A stretch of 64,000 nucleotides of DNA from Magnetofaba australis IT-1 (GTDB lineage Bacteria > Pseudomonadota > Magnetococcia > Magnetococcales > Magnetococcaceae). A program made the position numbers and the translations under genes. A model generated the notes under the pieces. The model saw only the letters and a program-made list of their open reading frames with translations. It was not told the origin of the DNA and searched no databases. How positions within the stretch are numbered: the first letter of the stretch is position 1; every line of letters begins with the position of its first letter. This document shows, piece by piece, positions 10,801-19,618 of this stretch. Location of the stretch: the NCBI RefSeq assembly GCF_002109495.1, contig NZ_LVJN01000020.1, positions 1,410,300 through 1,474,299 on the forward strand, given 5' to 3'.

Positions 10801-12200
10801 TGCCGCAGTGGGCTGTATTGAGAACGCTGAGGCTGGCGCTGTTGGGGGTGGTCATCGGCGCATCCTCGGCGCTGGCGCAGAACACCGAATCCCTCTCCTT
10901 GCAGAGCGTGCTGGAGGGCGCGCGCGCCCAGGCGGGCTATCGCGCCGCGCCGCAGCAGGCGCGCGCCCAATCCGCACAGGCCTCCGTGCGCGAATCCCGC
11001 GCCGCCTACGGGCCGCAGGTGACCGCCTCGGGCGCGGCGCGGGCGTTTGAGTCCGAGTCCGCCGCCGAGACCGATGAGGCCGAGGCCTACGCCACGATCA
11101 CCCTCACACAACCGCTGCTGGACTTTGGCAAACGCGACGCCCTCTCGGCGGCGGCCCAGCTGCGCGCCCAGGCTGCACAACTGAGCGTGGGCAACGCTTG
11201 GGATGCGGCGGCTCTGGATGCGGCGCGCGCCTATTTCGATCTCTACGTCTCTGAATTGACCCTGCAAGCGGCCAACGAGGCCCATGCGCTGGACTACGTG
11301 CGCTGGGAGCGCGCCAAGGAGCGCGAAGCGCTGGGCAAGAGTGATGCGGTGGTCACCGCCGAATGGCTCTCGAAAGTGGAAGCGAGCCGCACGGTTTATT
11401 ATGGCGAGCGTGACCGCAACGCCCAGCTACGCGCCCAGTTGGCGCAGTTGACCGGGTTGCCGCTGGATAAGGAGCTGATTCGCCCGCCCGCCGCGCCGGA
11501 AGACAAACCGCCGGTGCTGGATTGGCGGCGTCTGGCCGATGTGGCGGCGCAGCGCAATCCCCAATTGCAGGCGTTGAACTTGCGCGTTCAGGCGCAGACC
11601 CAGGCCGCCGAGGCCCAGCGCGCGCGTCCGCAGCTGGATGCGGTGGCGGAGTTTGGCCGCTCCACCCGCACGCTGCGCGGCAACGATCGCTGGGCGGCTG
11701 GGGTGCAGGCCAGTTGGGATCTGTGGGATGGCGGCGCCACGGATGCGCGGCGCGAACAGGCGCTGGCCGACGCCGAGGCGTTGCGCGCCGAGCGCGATCT
11801 GCTGCTAAAGAGTCTGCGTTTACAGGTGCAGGAGGCGGCGCAGAAGAGCGCTTGGGCGCATCAGGCGATTCTGGCGGCGCAGGCGAAAAAGCGCTGGGCC
11901 GAGATGCAGCTGCTCAAACGGCAGACTCGTTATCAGCAGGAGCGGGTGAGCGATCTGGGCTTTGCCATGGTGGATCTGACCCGCGCCGAGGCGCAGCTGG
12001 TCAAAGCCGCCGGGGCGCGCTATATGGCCTCCATGACCCTGGCGGTGTTGCTGGGGGAGTCGCCGGAAGCGGCGCTGAAGCCGGATTTCTTAACGCGCGT
12101 GGCGCAGATGGGCGCGCAGACCGACGCCGCGCCCGCCAGCGAGTCGAACTCATTCACCCCACCGGGAGGGAGCGGATATGGAACCCATGCGCAGCCGTAA
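10800..12200 (+). CDS. TolC-family outer membrane efflux protein
   Basis: A 466-residue protein with an N-terminal signal sequence ending near ASSALAQ and two related halves rich in long amphipathic helices (AQLRAQAAQL…, RARPQLDAVAEFG…), the layout of outer membrane efflux channels. TolC proteins form the trimeric exit duct of tripartite exporters. The gene is coupled to the upstream thioredoxin gene and overlaps the downstream adaptor gene by 23 bp. No inner-membrane pump (RND, ABC or MFS) is adjacent, so the transported substrate cannot be read from context. Confidence 0.87.
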   Translation: MPQWAVLRTLRLALLGVVIGASSALAQNTESLSLQSVLEGARAQAGYRAAPQQARAQSAQASVRESRAAYGPQVTASGAARAFESESAAETDEAEAYATITLTQPLLDFGKRDALSAAAQLRAQAAQLSVGNAWDAAALDAARAYFDLYVSELTLQAANEAHALDYVRWERAKEREALGKSDAVVTAEWLSKVEASRTVYYGERDRNAQLRAQLAQLTGLPLDKELIRPPAAPEDKPPVLDWRRLADVAAQRNPQLQALNLRVQAQTQAAEAQRARPQLDAVAEFGRSTRTLRGNDRWAAGVQASWDLWDGGATDARREQALADAEALRAERDLLLKSLRLQVQEAAQKSAWAHQAILAAQAKKRWAEMQLLKRQTRYQQERVSDLGFAMVDLTRAEAQLVKAAGARYMASMTLAVLLGESPEAALKPDFLTRVAQMGAQTDAAPASESNSFTPPGGSGYGTHAQP

Positions 12201-12735
12201 GGCGCTGTTGAGCGCCCTCATGTTGGGGGGCGGAGTGATGTTGGCGGCGGGGCAGGCGGTTGCCGAGCAGTTGACGCTGGCGTTTGGCGTGCCCGGCGTG
12301 GTGGCCAGCGTCAGCGCCAAACCGGGGCAGAAGCTGGCCCAGGGCGATGAGTTGGCGCGGTTGGATCAGAGCGTGTTTCGCGCCGATGCGGCCATGACCC
12401 GTGCGCAGTTGGCGGCGGCGCAGGAGCGCGCCAAGCAGGCCGATGCCGAGGCGGGGCGGGTCAAGCAGCTGTATGACGATCTCAACACCTCTGCCGAAGA
12501 GCTGGAGAAGGCGCAGTTGGCGGCGGTGGAGGCCAAGGCGGGTCTGGCGGTGGCGCAGCGCGATCATGCGCGTGCGCAGTGGCGGCTCAAACAGTCGGTG
12601 TTGCGCGCGCCATTGGCCGGGTGGGCCGCGCGCGTGCCCGGTTATGTGGGTTTGGTGACCCACCCCCAGGCGGGGGCGGCGCCCATTGTGGTGATCGACG
12701 TCGTCAAAACGATGGATGATAAATCCGCCAAGTGA
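12178..12735 (+). CDS. Short HlyD-like periplasmic adaptor protein
   Basis: A 185-residue protein with a signal peptide (to about AVAEQ), one lipoyl half-motif (VVASVSAKPGQKLAQGDELARLD), a coiled-coil hairpin rich in Ala, Glu and Lys (about 65-130), and a returning strand LRAPLAGWAARV. This is the core of a membrane fusion protein. It lacks the long β-barrel and membrane-proximal domains of usual RND or HlyD adaptors, which are 350 residues or more. ATG 12178 is used; ATG 12187 is equally possible. It presumably pairs with the TolC-like protein whose end it overlaps. Confidence 0.75.
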   Translation: MEPMRSRKALLSALMLGGGVMLAAGQAVAEQLTLAFGVPGVVASVSAKPGQKLAQGDELARLDQSVFRADAAMTRAQLAAAQERAKQADAEAGRVKQLYDDLNTSAEELEKAQLAAVEAKAGLAVAQRDHARAQWRLKQSVLRAPLAGWAARVPGYVGLVTHPQAGAAPIVVIDVVKTMDDKSAK

Positions 12736-12738
12736 GCG

Positions 12739-13443
12739 TTACAGCCAACCAGCCAAACCGGCGCCGCGAATGAGCAGTTGCCCGCCCATGAGCATCACCA
12801 GTAGCGCCGCCGCCTGCAGCAGGCGTTGACGGGCGTGGGCGCTCATCCAGCCAGCGATCAGGGCGAACAGGAGTAGCGGCGGAATGGTGCCCAGCACAAA
12901 CGCGCTCATGATCAGCGCGCCGCCCAGCGCCGAGCCGCTGGCCGCCGCCTGGGCCTGAAACGCCCAGTGCAGTCCGCACGGCAGCAAGCCGGTGAGCATG
13001 CCCAGCGGCAGCATGCTCAGGGCCGAACCCTGCTGCATCAAGCGGGCATAGAGACGGCCCAGGCGGGAGTCGGCGGCAAACCCGCGCTCCAGATTCCACG
13101 GCAGCCACCCCAGGGTGGCCAAGCCCATCAGCAGCATCGCCGCGCCCGCCAGCAGTTGCGGCAGGCCGCGCGCCCCCGCCAGGGCGCTGGCGGCGTCCGC
13201 CACCGACCCCAGGTAACCGATGATCGCGCCCAGACAGACATAGACCAGCAGGCGTCCGCCGTGGTAGAGGAGATGGGGCGTGACCCGCGCCGGACTCCAG
13301 GCGGGCAGGTGGCCCTGATGCTGTGCATGACGCATGGCGCAGGCGGCGATGAGTCCGCCGCACATGCCCACGCAGTGGCCCGCCGAGAGCAGACCGCCCA
13401 GCAGCGCGGCGCCCAGATTCAGCGTTGAGAACGTCAGCTCCAT
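12739..13443 (-). CDS. TauE/SafE-like membrane protein, probable metal or cytochrome biogenesis factor
   Basis: A 234-residue protein of about six transmembrane helices. The first contains GHCVGMCGG, characteristic of the TauE/SafE (UreH-like) group often found beside ccoGHIS genes. A second conserved stretch MLTGLLPCGLHWAF begins the second half. The conserved Cys and His in membrane helices suggest metal, probably copper, handling; that role is inferred from family and from divergent placement against the CcoI-type ATPase. Its 3' end abuts the convergent adaptor gene with only 3 bp between. Confidence 0.82.
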   Translation of the reverse strand: MELTFSTLNLGAALLGGLLSAGHCVGMCGGLIAACAMRHAQHQGHLPAWSPARVTPHLLYHGGRLLVYVCLGAIIGYLGSVADAASALAGARGLPQLLAGAAMLLMGLATLGWLPWNLERGFAADSRLGRLYARLMQQGSALSMLPLGMLTGLLPCGLHWAFQAQAAASGSALGGALIMSAFVLGTIPPLLLFALIAGWMSAHARQRLLQAAALLVMLMGGQLLIRGAGLAGWL

Positions 13444-13497
13444 GGTTGTCCCAAAATCCCTTTTGCGCGCATGCGCTGCCGGAGTGTGCCTGTTTCC

Positions 13498-15960
13498 ATG
13501 AACGCCTCAGACGACGGATATTGTTACCACTGCGGCCTGCCCATTCCCGAAGGGGTCAATCTCACCATTCAGGAGGGGCCGCAGACGCGCCGGTTCTGCT
13601 GTGTGGGGTGCAAAACCGCCTATCAACTGATTCAGTCCGCCGGCTTGGAGGAGTTCTACAAACGGCGCGATCCGCAACAGAGCGGCGGCCGTCCGGATGA
13701 GGAGAATCTGGCGGCGTTGGCGGCGTTCGACGACCCAATCTATCAGAAAACCGTTGTCCGCGCTCTGCCTGACGGCAAGCAGCGGGTGCATCTGCTGCTG
13801 GAGGGGATCCACTGCGCCGCCTGTGTGTGGCTTAACGAGAAAGTCCTGAGCGGTCTGCCCGGGGTGACCTCGGCGCAGGTGAACTTCTCTACCCACCGCG
13901 CCACCGTGACCTGGGATCCGGCGCAGACCAAGTTGTCGCAAATTATCCATACGGTGCGCCGCATCGGCTACAACGGCGAGCCGTATGACCCCGAAGCGGT
14001 GGAGCAGAGCCACCGCAAACGCGATCGCGACCTGCTGTTGCGCATGGCGGTGGCGGGCTTTGGCGCAGGCAATGTGATGCTCATCGCGGTGGTTCTCTAT
14101 GCGGGCTTCTTCACCGGCATGGAGGCGCAGTACAAACACTTCTTCCATTGGCTGTCGCTGGTGCTGGCCACGCCGGTGCTGTTCTTCTCCGGTTGGCCCT
14201 TCTTTCGCGGCGCCATCAACGGGTTGCGTCTGCGCACGTTGAACATGGATCTGCCCATCGCCATCGGCGCTACGATCACCTACAGCTATTCGGTGTGGAT
14301 CACACTCAGCGGCGTGGGCGAGGTCTATTTCGACTCGGTCACCATGTTCCTGTTCTTCCTGCTCACCGGGCGTTTTTTGGAGTCCGGCGCGCGGCGCAAG
14401 GCCGCCAACGCCACCGAGCGTCTACTGAGCATTACGCCCAAGCTGGCCAGCGTGGTGCGCGATGGCGATGAGTATCAGGTTCCAGTGCGCGAAGTGGCGG
14501 TGGGCGAGATGGTGCGGGTCAAGCCCGGCGAGCAGATCCCGCTGGATGGGACCGTCCTCAGCGGCGGCGGCGGCGTGGATGAGGCGATGCTCACCGGCGA
14601 GAGTGTGCCGGTGCTCAAAACCCTCGGCGACTCGGTGGCTGGGGGCACGCTCAATGTGGATGGCGCGCTGGAGATCGAAGTTACCCGCATCGGCGATGAG
14701 AGCGCCATCAACCGCATTGTGCGCATGGTGGAGGCGGCGCAGGCGGCGCGTCCGCCGATTCAGACCTTGGCTGACCGTGTGGCCGGATGGTTCGTCGGCG
14801 CGATCCTGATTATGGCCTCGGGCACGCTGGCTTATTGGCTGACGGTGGACCCGGCGCAGGCGCTGGAGAACACCGTGGCGCTGCTCATCATCACCTGCCC
14901 CTGTGCGCTGGGGTTGGCCACCCCCGCTGCTGTGGTGGTGGCCACCGGCGCGGCCTCGCGAGCGGGGATTCTGATCAAGGGCGGCGACGTGCTGGAGCGT
15001 CTGGCCCGCGCCCAGCGCATCGTGTTGGATAAAACCGGCACCGTCACCCTGGGGCGTCCCACGGTGCAGCGGGTGGTGCTGGACGCCGATGTGGGCGAGG
15101 CGTATCTGCTGGAGATCGCCGCCTCTTTGGCGTCGGCGTCGGAACACCCAATCGCCCGCGCCATCGCCGCCTACGCCCGTGACCAGAGCGGCGAGAATCC
15201 GCGCCGACCCGAGCGTTCGCGCAACCATGCCGGGTTGGGCATTCAAGGCAATTGGGGAGACGAGCAGGAAGCGCGCATGGGGCGCGCGCCGTTTATCGCC
15301 GAGTGGCTGGGCGTGGACGCCTTGGAGCCCCCCGCAGACGCCAATCCCTTCACCTGGACCGCAGTGGCGGAGAATGGTCGCCTGCTGGGCTGGTTCGCCC
15401 TGGCCGATGCGCCCAAGCCCGATGCGGGCGAGGCGGTTGCGGCGTTCCACGCCCTGGGTTTGGAAACCACACTGCTCTCCGGCGACCGCGCCGCCGTGGT
15501 GGAGCAGACCGCCGCCGAAGTGGGCGTGAACCACGCCATCGGCGGCGTGCTGCCGGGGGAAAAAGAGGGCCATGTGGCGCAACTCCAAGCCGATGGCGTC
15601 GCGGTGGCCATGGTGGGCGACGGCGTCAACGACGCTCCGGCTATGGCCCGCGCCGATGTGGCCATCGCGGTGGAGAACGCCGCCGACGTCTCCATGGAGA
15701 CCGCCGATGTGGCGCTGCTCTCGCCGCAACTGGCCACCGCCGCCCGCGCCATCGCCATCGCCCAGCGCACCATGCGGATTATTCGACAGAATCTCACCTT
15801 CTCCCTCGTTTATAACGCCATTGCCATCCCCCTGGCCGCCAGTGGGCACGTTCTGCCCATCGTCGCCGCCGTGGCCATGCCGCTCTCCAGCCTGATCGTG
15901 GTGGGCAACGCCTTGCGGTTGAATCGGATTCAGCCTCTGCCGGGTGAAGTGACGCACTAA
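13498..15960 (+). CDS. ccoI: Cu(+)-exporting P1B-type ATPase for cbb3 oxidase assembly
   Basis: An 820-residue heavy-metal P-type ATPase with the CcoI/FixI layout. A short Cys-rich N-terminus (CYHCGLPIPEG) is followed by a heavy-metal-associated domain with CAAC near residue 107, eight membrane helices, the metal site CPC (ITCPCALG, about 467), the phosphorylated Asp in DKTGT (about 511) and GDGVNDAPAM (about 707). CcoI delivers copper across the inner membrane for the binuclear site of CcoN. ATG 13498 is chosen over 13471 because family members begin near the CxxC segment. The related ccoS lies downstream after a repeat array, while ccoNOP and ccoGH are 25 kb away. Confidence 0.93.
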   Translation: MNASDDGYCYHCGLPIPEGVNLTIQEGPQTRRFCCVGCKTAYQLIQSAGLEEFYKRRDPQQSGGRPDEENLAALAAFDDPIYQKTVVRALPDGKQRVHLLLEGIHCAACVWLNEKVLSGLPGVTSAQVNFSTHRATVTWDPAQTKLSQIIHTVRRIGYNGEPYDPEAVEQSHRKRDRDLLLRMAVAGFGAGNVMLIAVVLYAGFFTGMEAQYKHFFHWLSLVLATPVLFFSGWPFFRGAINGLRLRTLNMDLPIAIGATITYSYSVWITLSGVGEVYFDSVTMFLFFLLTGRFLESGARRKAANATERLLSITPKLASVVRDGDEYQVPVREVAVGEMVRVKPGEQIPLDGTVLSGGGGVDEAMLTGESVPVLKTLGDSVAGGTLNVDGALEIEVTRIGDESAINRIVRMVEAAQAARPPIQTLADRVAGWFVGAILIMASGTLAYWLTVDPAQALENTVALLIITCPCALGLATPAAVVVATGAASRAGILIKGGDVLERLARAQRIVLDKTGTVTLGRPTVQRVVLDADVGEAYLLEIAASLASASEHPIARAIAAYARDQSGENPRRPERSRNHAGLGIQGNWGDEQEARMGRAPFIAEWLGVDALEPPADANPFTWTAVAENGRLLGWFALADAPKPDAGEAVAAFHALGLETTLLSGDRAAVVEQTAAEVGVNHAIGGVLPGEKEGHVAQLQADGVAVAMVGDGVNDAPAMARADVAIAVENAADVSMETADVALLSPQLATAARAIAIAQRTMRIIRQNLTFSLVYNAIAIPLAASGHVLPIVAAVAMPLSSLIVVGNALRLNRIQPLPGEVTH

Positions 15961-15989
15961 CTTGAGGTGAGCGCGGTGATTGGATGCTG

Positions 15990-16120
15990 AAAGATATTGG
16001 GGCTTCGCCCCAAACCCCAACCAGGGCTTTGCCCTGGACCCACAAGGGCGCCGCCCTTGACCCGCGAGGGCTCCGCCCTCGACCCGGCAGGGGAATGATT
16101 CCCCTGCACCCCCGTGAGTT
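15990..16120. repeat. Array of GC-rich hairpins after ccoI (dispersed repeat family)
   Basis: Five short inverted repeats follow each other: GGGGC/GCCCC, CCAGGGC/GCCCTGG, AGGGCG/CGCCCT, GAGGGC/GCCCTC and CAGGGGAAT/ATTCCCCTG. The left edge CTGAAAGATATTGGGG matches the left edge of repeat copies elsewhere in the window. It separates ccoI from ccoS and may act as a transcript stabiliser or attenuator. Confidence 0.75.
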
Positions 16121-16259
16121 GGCGGCTCTTTTCTGGAGTCCAAGTCAGTGGGGCATGTGGCTATTGAGCGAATTTTCGTCACGAGGCTCAAGCTATTGCT
16201 TCCTGGCTTGGGCGCGGGCATCATCAGCGGGCGTGACGGGCGAACTGACGAGGTAAATC

Positions 16260-16490
16260 ATGGATGTACTCTACTTTCTCGCGCCGCTGGCGATCATGCT
16301 TGGCTTGGTCGGTCTGATCGGCATGTATTGGGCCTGGAAACAGGGGCAGTTCGACGATCTGGAAGGCCCCGCCCATCGCATCCTGTTCGATGACGACGGC
16401 GAACTTGATCCCCATGCAAAGAAAAATGAAGATGCGCAAATTAATGACGCAGTGCAAAATAAATCTGAGTCAGATCTAAAAGAAAAATAA
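16260..16490 (+). CDS. ccoS: cbb3-type oxidase assembly protein CcoS
   Basis: A 76-residue single-helix protein. The membrane segment (about 4-24) ends in MYWAWKQGQFDDLEGPAHRILFDDD, the diagnostic W-x-x-x-x-GQ(F/Y)DDLEGPA(H/E)RIL motif of CcoS. CcoS is needed to insert cofactors, including copper, into CcoN. The tail after residue 45 is charged and variable. It is separated from ccoI by the hairpin array, so whether the two share a transcript is unclear. Confidence 0.93.
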   Translation: MDVLYFLAPLAIMLGLVGLIGMYWAWKQGQFDDLEGPAHRILFDDDGELDPHAKKNEDAQINDAVQNKSESDLKEK

Positions 16491-16550
16491 CCCGCCTGCG
16501 TTGCGTCACTCGAAGAGAATGGCGCTCCGGATGGCCAGAGAGGGCGCGTT

Positions 16551-17657
16551 TTGAGCGATTCGCAACCGCTATTTATCGTGCATACCGAAGCCTCGGAAGG
16601 GTGGGGCGGGCAGGAGATCCGCATTCTCACCGAATCCCGTGGGCTGATGGCGCGCGGCCATCGTCTGCATCTGCTCTGCTCGCCGCAATCACGCATCTAC
16701 AGTGAAGCGCAGGCGGCGGGCGTGCCGGTCACCGCCATGCCGCTAAGCAAAAAGAAGTGGCCGGGGCTCAAGGCGATGCGCGATTGGCTCACCCTCAATC
16801 AACCGGACGTCATCATCACCCACAGCTCCACCGACAGTTGGCTTACCGCAGCGGCGCGGGTGACGTTAGGGCGGGATATCCCGGTGATTCGCTTACGTCA
16901 CATCTCCGCGCCGGTGACCGATAACTTCGGCACCCGCTGGCTCTATCTGCGCGCCAGCCGCGCGGTGGTGACCACCGGCGAGATGATCCGCCAGCAGATG
17001 ATCGACCTTAATCGCTACCCGGGGGAGCGCATTCACTCCATACCCACCGGGGTGGATCTGGACCGTTTTACACCGGGGGATCGGGATGCGGCGCGGGCGG
17101 AAATTGGGCTCGATCCAGCCCATCAGATCATCGGCATTGTCGCTTCACTGCGCAGTTGGAAGGGGCACGAGACGTTGCTGGAGGCGTTCGCCGGATTGCG
17201 TGAGCACTTCCCGGTGGCGCGGGTGGTGATTGTGGGTGATGGTTTGGCGCGCATCTCGGTGGAAGCGGCTATTGATCGGCTGCAACTGCATGAGTGGGTG
17301 ACGTTGGCGGGGGATCAGCGCGACGTGGTTCCGTGGCTGCGCGCCATGGATGTGTTCGTCTTGCCTTCGTATGCCAATGAGGGGGTGCCGCAGGCGTTGC
17401 GGCAGGCTATGGGGTGCGGCGTGTGCGCGGTGGGCAGCGCCATGGGGGGAATTCCCGAGACCATTGAAGACGGCGTGAGCGGGTTGCTGTTTGCGCCCAA
17501 GAATCATGTGGCGTTGGGCGCGGCGCTGGCTGACTTGCTGGAGAATCCCGACAAGCGGGCGCGGCTGGCTGAGGCGGGTTTGGCGCGGGCGCGGGAGCGA
17601 TTCGGCATGGAGCCGATGCTGGACCGCATGGAGGCATTGATCCGGCAGGTCATGTAG
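16551..17657 (+). CDS. GT4-type glycosyltransferase
   Basis: A 368-residue GT-B glycosyltransferase. The N-terminal half begins PLFIVHTEASEGWGGQEIR, typical of lipopolysaccharide or cell-surface glycan enzymes. The C-terminal half carries the donor-binding stretch LPSYANEGVPQALRQAMGCGV near 265-285. The start is a TTG at 16551 with GAGAGGGCG upstream; the ATG at 16531 is in another frame and stops at once. It most likely builds a surface polysaccharide, with acceptor and sugar unknown. Confidence 0.85.
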   Translation: MSDSQPLFIVHTEASEGWGGQEIRILTESRGLMARGHRLHLLCSPQSRIYSEAQAAGVPVTAMPLSKKKWPGLKAMRDWLTLNQPDVIITHSSTDSWLTAAARVTLGRDIPVIRLRHISAPVTDNFGTRWLYLRASRAVVTTGEMIRQQMIDLNRYPGERIHSIPTGVDLDRFTPGDRDAARAEIGLDPAHQIIGIVASLRSWKGHETLLEAFAGLREHFPVARVVIVGDGLARISVEAAIDRLQLHEWVTLAGDQRDVVPWLRAMDVFVLPSYANEGVPQALRQAMGCGVCAVGSAMGGIPETIEDGVSGLLFAPKNHVALGAALADLLENPDKRARLAEAGLARARERFGMEPMLDRMEALIRQVM

Positions 17658-17672
17658 CTGTTCCGGAGCGAC

Positions 17673-18030
17673 GATGAGCGCGCAGGACCAGCGGCCAAGC
17701 TGGTGCGTCAAGCACTGCGCGGAAGTCTGTGGTCCAAGAGGTCCAGGAGGCTGGCCTCTTGGCGGCCACAGGCGAAGCCGTATCTAACAAAGCGGGCGGA
17801 GCCCTGGCCGGACATGGGGCGGAGCCCCATTATCTTAAAGCATCCCCACAGTCAGACGATTGCAAATACTTGAACTCCGATGAGCGCGCAGGACGAGCGG
17901 CCAGGGCGGGGGCGCCAAGCATTGCGCGGAAGTCTGTGGTCCAAGAGGTCCAGGAGGCTGGCCTCCTGGCGGGTCCAGGGCGGAGCCCTGGTGGGGTTTG
18001 GGGCAAAGCCCCAATATCTTTATGCGTCCC
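17673..18030. repeat. Direct duplication plus hairpins between glycosyltransferase genes
   Basis: Two direct copies of about 93 bp lie at 17673-17765 and 17879-17972. Both contain GATGAGCGCGCAGGAC and the stretch GTCCAAGAGGTCCAGGAGGC. Each copy is followed by short GC hairpins such as GGGGC/GCCCC. The right edge CCCCAATATCTTTATGC is the reverse complement of the left edge of other repeat copies. The unit starts 16 bp after the glycosyltransferase stop. No gene is supported here. Confidence 0.8.
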
Positions 18031-18054
18031 GTTCCGTTACTTCATCTGTTCCTG

Positions 18055-18273
18055 TTACCCCACGTCCAAACCCAACTCCCGCAGAAAGCGACGAATTTCG
18101 GCGTCCTTATCCTGTAGCTGGCGCATACGACCCTCCAACTCGTGGGCGGGCATGGAGTCAGCGTGCTGCAGAGCGGCGCTGAGTGACTCGTGTTCGGCTT
18201 TGAGCTTTTCGAGCTTCTGGATCCCTTCGGCGGTGAGGCCGGGCAGAACTTGGGGGCGGGATTGTTCCTCCAT
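18055..18273 (-). CDS. Small coiled-coil protein
   Basis: A 72-residue protein, mostly one charged helix with heptad-like spacing (IQKLEKLKAEHESLSAAL…, LEGRMRQLQDKDAEIRRFL). No cysteine, signal peptide or membrane segment is seen. It lies 12 bp downstream of a glycosyltransferase gene on the same strand and is likely co-transcribed. AAGGAGAT precedes its ATG. The family is not recognised, and a helper or scaffolding role would be a guess. Confidence 0.65.
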   Translation of the reverse strand: MEEQSRPQVLPGLTAEGIQKLEKLKAEHESLSAALQHADSMPAHELEGRMRQLQDKDAEIRRFLRELGLDVG

Positions 18274-18285
18274 GGTGAAATCTCC

Positions 18286-19392
18286 TTAGAAAGTCAGGCC
18301 CAGTTGGGCGTGTAGGGCGTCGATGGTCTCAAACAGACGTTCAGGAGCGCAGTGGTGTTGCACCCATTCACGGCCTGCGCGGCCCATGGCGTTCAAACGG
18401 TCAGGATCAGCCAAGAGCTTGGCCACGGTGGGGCGGAAGCTGGCCAGGTCATCCAGCACAATGCCGAACTCCGGCTGCACCCACGGCGCGCCCTGGCGAT
18501 TGGCCACGACGGGCATGCCGCTGCCGAGGGCTTCGAGCATGGCGCGGGAGGCGCCTTCATTGTTGCTGGGGTGGACCAGTAGGCGCGCCTGATTGTAGAT
18601 GCGCGGCATCTGATCATGAGAGACAACGCCGGTGGCGCAGCCGTGGGCGGATTTGATTGGGCCCGCCAGTCCCAGTGCGCGCATCTGTCGCGAGTAGAAC
18701 AGATCCTTCCAGCGCGGGTAGGGGGGGCCTTTGACGAAGCCGCCCACGTGCAGCCAGCGTAAGTTCTCCGCCAACGCCAGATCGCGCACCACGTTGAACT
18801 GCTTGCGTCCAGTCAACTTGCCCACCGAGAGAATATCGTACGCCCGCGCCACATCCTCCATAGGGTGAAACTTGCTCGGATCGCTGACCATGGGAACCAC
18901 GTCGAGTCGCTCACGGGGGACTTCGGCGGCGGCCAGTTCGGCGGACTCCTGGGTGCAGTGCAGGTAGCGTTGCGCGTGCTTCCAGCCGGGCCACGCCAGG
19001 GTCTGCGGGGTGGTGTGATTGCGCTCCCACAGGATCTTCACTCCCGCCGCCGGGCTCTCCAGCAGCTGCAGCCCCATGGCCGATTGCGAGCCGATGACGT
19101 GCAGGACGTCGGGCTTCTCCTGCTCGAACCAGTCGAGCAGCGCCGCGCTGTGGTAGCGGATGCCCGCCTTCTGCTTCTCATTAGGGTTGTCGATGGGGAA
19201 GAACAGCGCCTCGTAACCCTCCCAGGGGATGCGAATCAGGCTCTTCTGCTTGGTCTGGGAGAGGAACGTCACCCGGTGCGATTTGGCCAGATGCCGCCGC
19301 AATTTGGCGAACCAATCGTCATAGCGCAGGTACTCCTCTTCGCTCACGCCGTGGTCGCAGGGCGGGGCAAACTGGGTCATGACGATGTGCAT
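18286..19392 (-). CDS. GT4-type glycosyltransferase
   Basis: A 368-residue GT-B enzyme. ATG 19392 (MHIVMTQFAPPCDHGVS) has GGAG nine bases upstream and is preferred over the longer frame from 19431. The donor half has LLVHPSNNEGASRAMLEALGSGMPVVANR near 270-300, with the E-x7-E-type signature of GT4 enzymes. It is the third gene in a leftward series of glycan-building genes, separated from the second by a repeat copy. Sugar and acceptor cannot be named. Confidence 0.82.
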   Translation of the reverse strand: MHIVMTQFAPPCDHGVSEEEYLRYDDWFAKLRRHLAKSHRVTFLSQTKQKSLIRIPWEGYEALFFPIDNPNEKQKAGIRYHSAALLDWFEQEKPDVLHVIGSQSAMGLQLLESPAAGVKILWERNHTTPQTLAWPGWKHAQRYLHCTQESAELAAAEVPRERLDVVPMVSDPSKFHPMEDVARAYDILSVGKLTGRKQFNVVRDLALAENLRWLHVGGFVKGPPYPRWKDLFYSRQMRALGLAGPIKSAHGCATGVVSHDQMPRIYNQARLLVHPSNNEGASRAMLEALGSGMPVVANRQGAPWVQPEFGIVLDDLASFRPTVAKLLADPDRLNAMGRAGREWVQHHCAPERLFETIDALHAQLGLTF

Positions 19393-19442
19393 CTTTGGGT
19401 AACTCCGTCTTTGCAACACAGTGTGATGCAAATTGTTGACGC

Positions 19443-19613
19443 TTTAAGATATTGAGGGCTACGCCCTCAAACTCCCCCAAGATCAAGAGCCAAACCGTGG
19501 GGCTCCGCCCCACGCCCCGCTGGGGGCGCGGCCCCCAGACCCCGCCGCCGACCAGTCGGCGGCCAATAGTCAGAGCACGCTCAGCCTGCGCCATGCAAAC
19601 ATTGGCCATTCTG
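19443..19613. repeat. Dispersed hairpin-rich repeat, copy lacking the 71-bp module
   Basis: The left edge TTAAGATATTGAGGGCT and right edge CATGCAAACATTGGCC match the copy at 30439-30710. Internal hairpins include GGGGC/GCCCC, CTGGGGGC/GCCCCCAG and CCGCCGACC/GGTCGGCGG-type arms. At the junction CCAGACCCCGCC it lacks the 71-bp module present in the 30-kb copy. It lies between two glycosyltransferase genes. Confidence 0.85.
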
Positions 19614-19618
19614 TGCAG

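Noticed and set aside
10800-12735. Type I secretion or RND efflux system
   Set aside because: No ABC or RND inner-membrane component is adjacent and the adaptor is too short, so naming such a system would overreach.
17673-18030. CRISPR-like array
   Set aside because: There are only two repeat copies of about 93 bp, separated by about 110 bp of hairpin sequence, and no cas genes are present.
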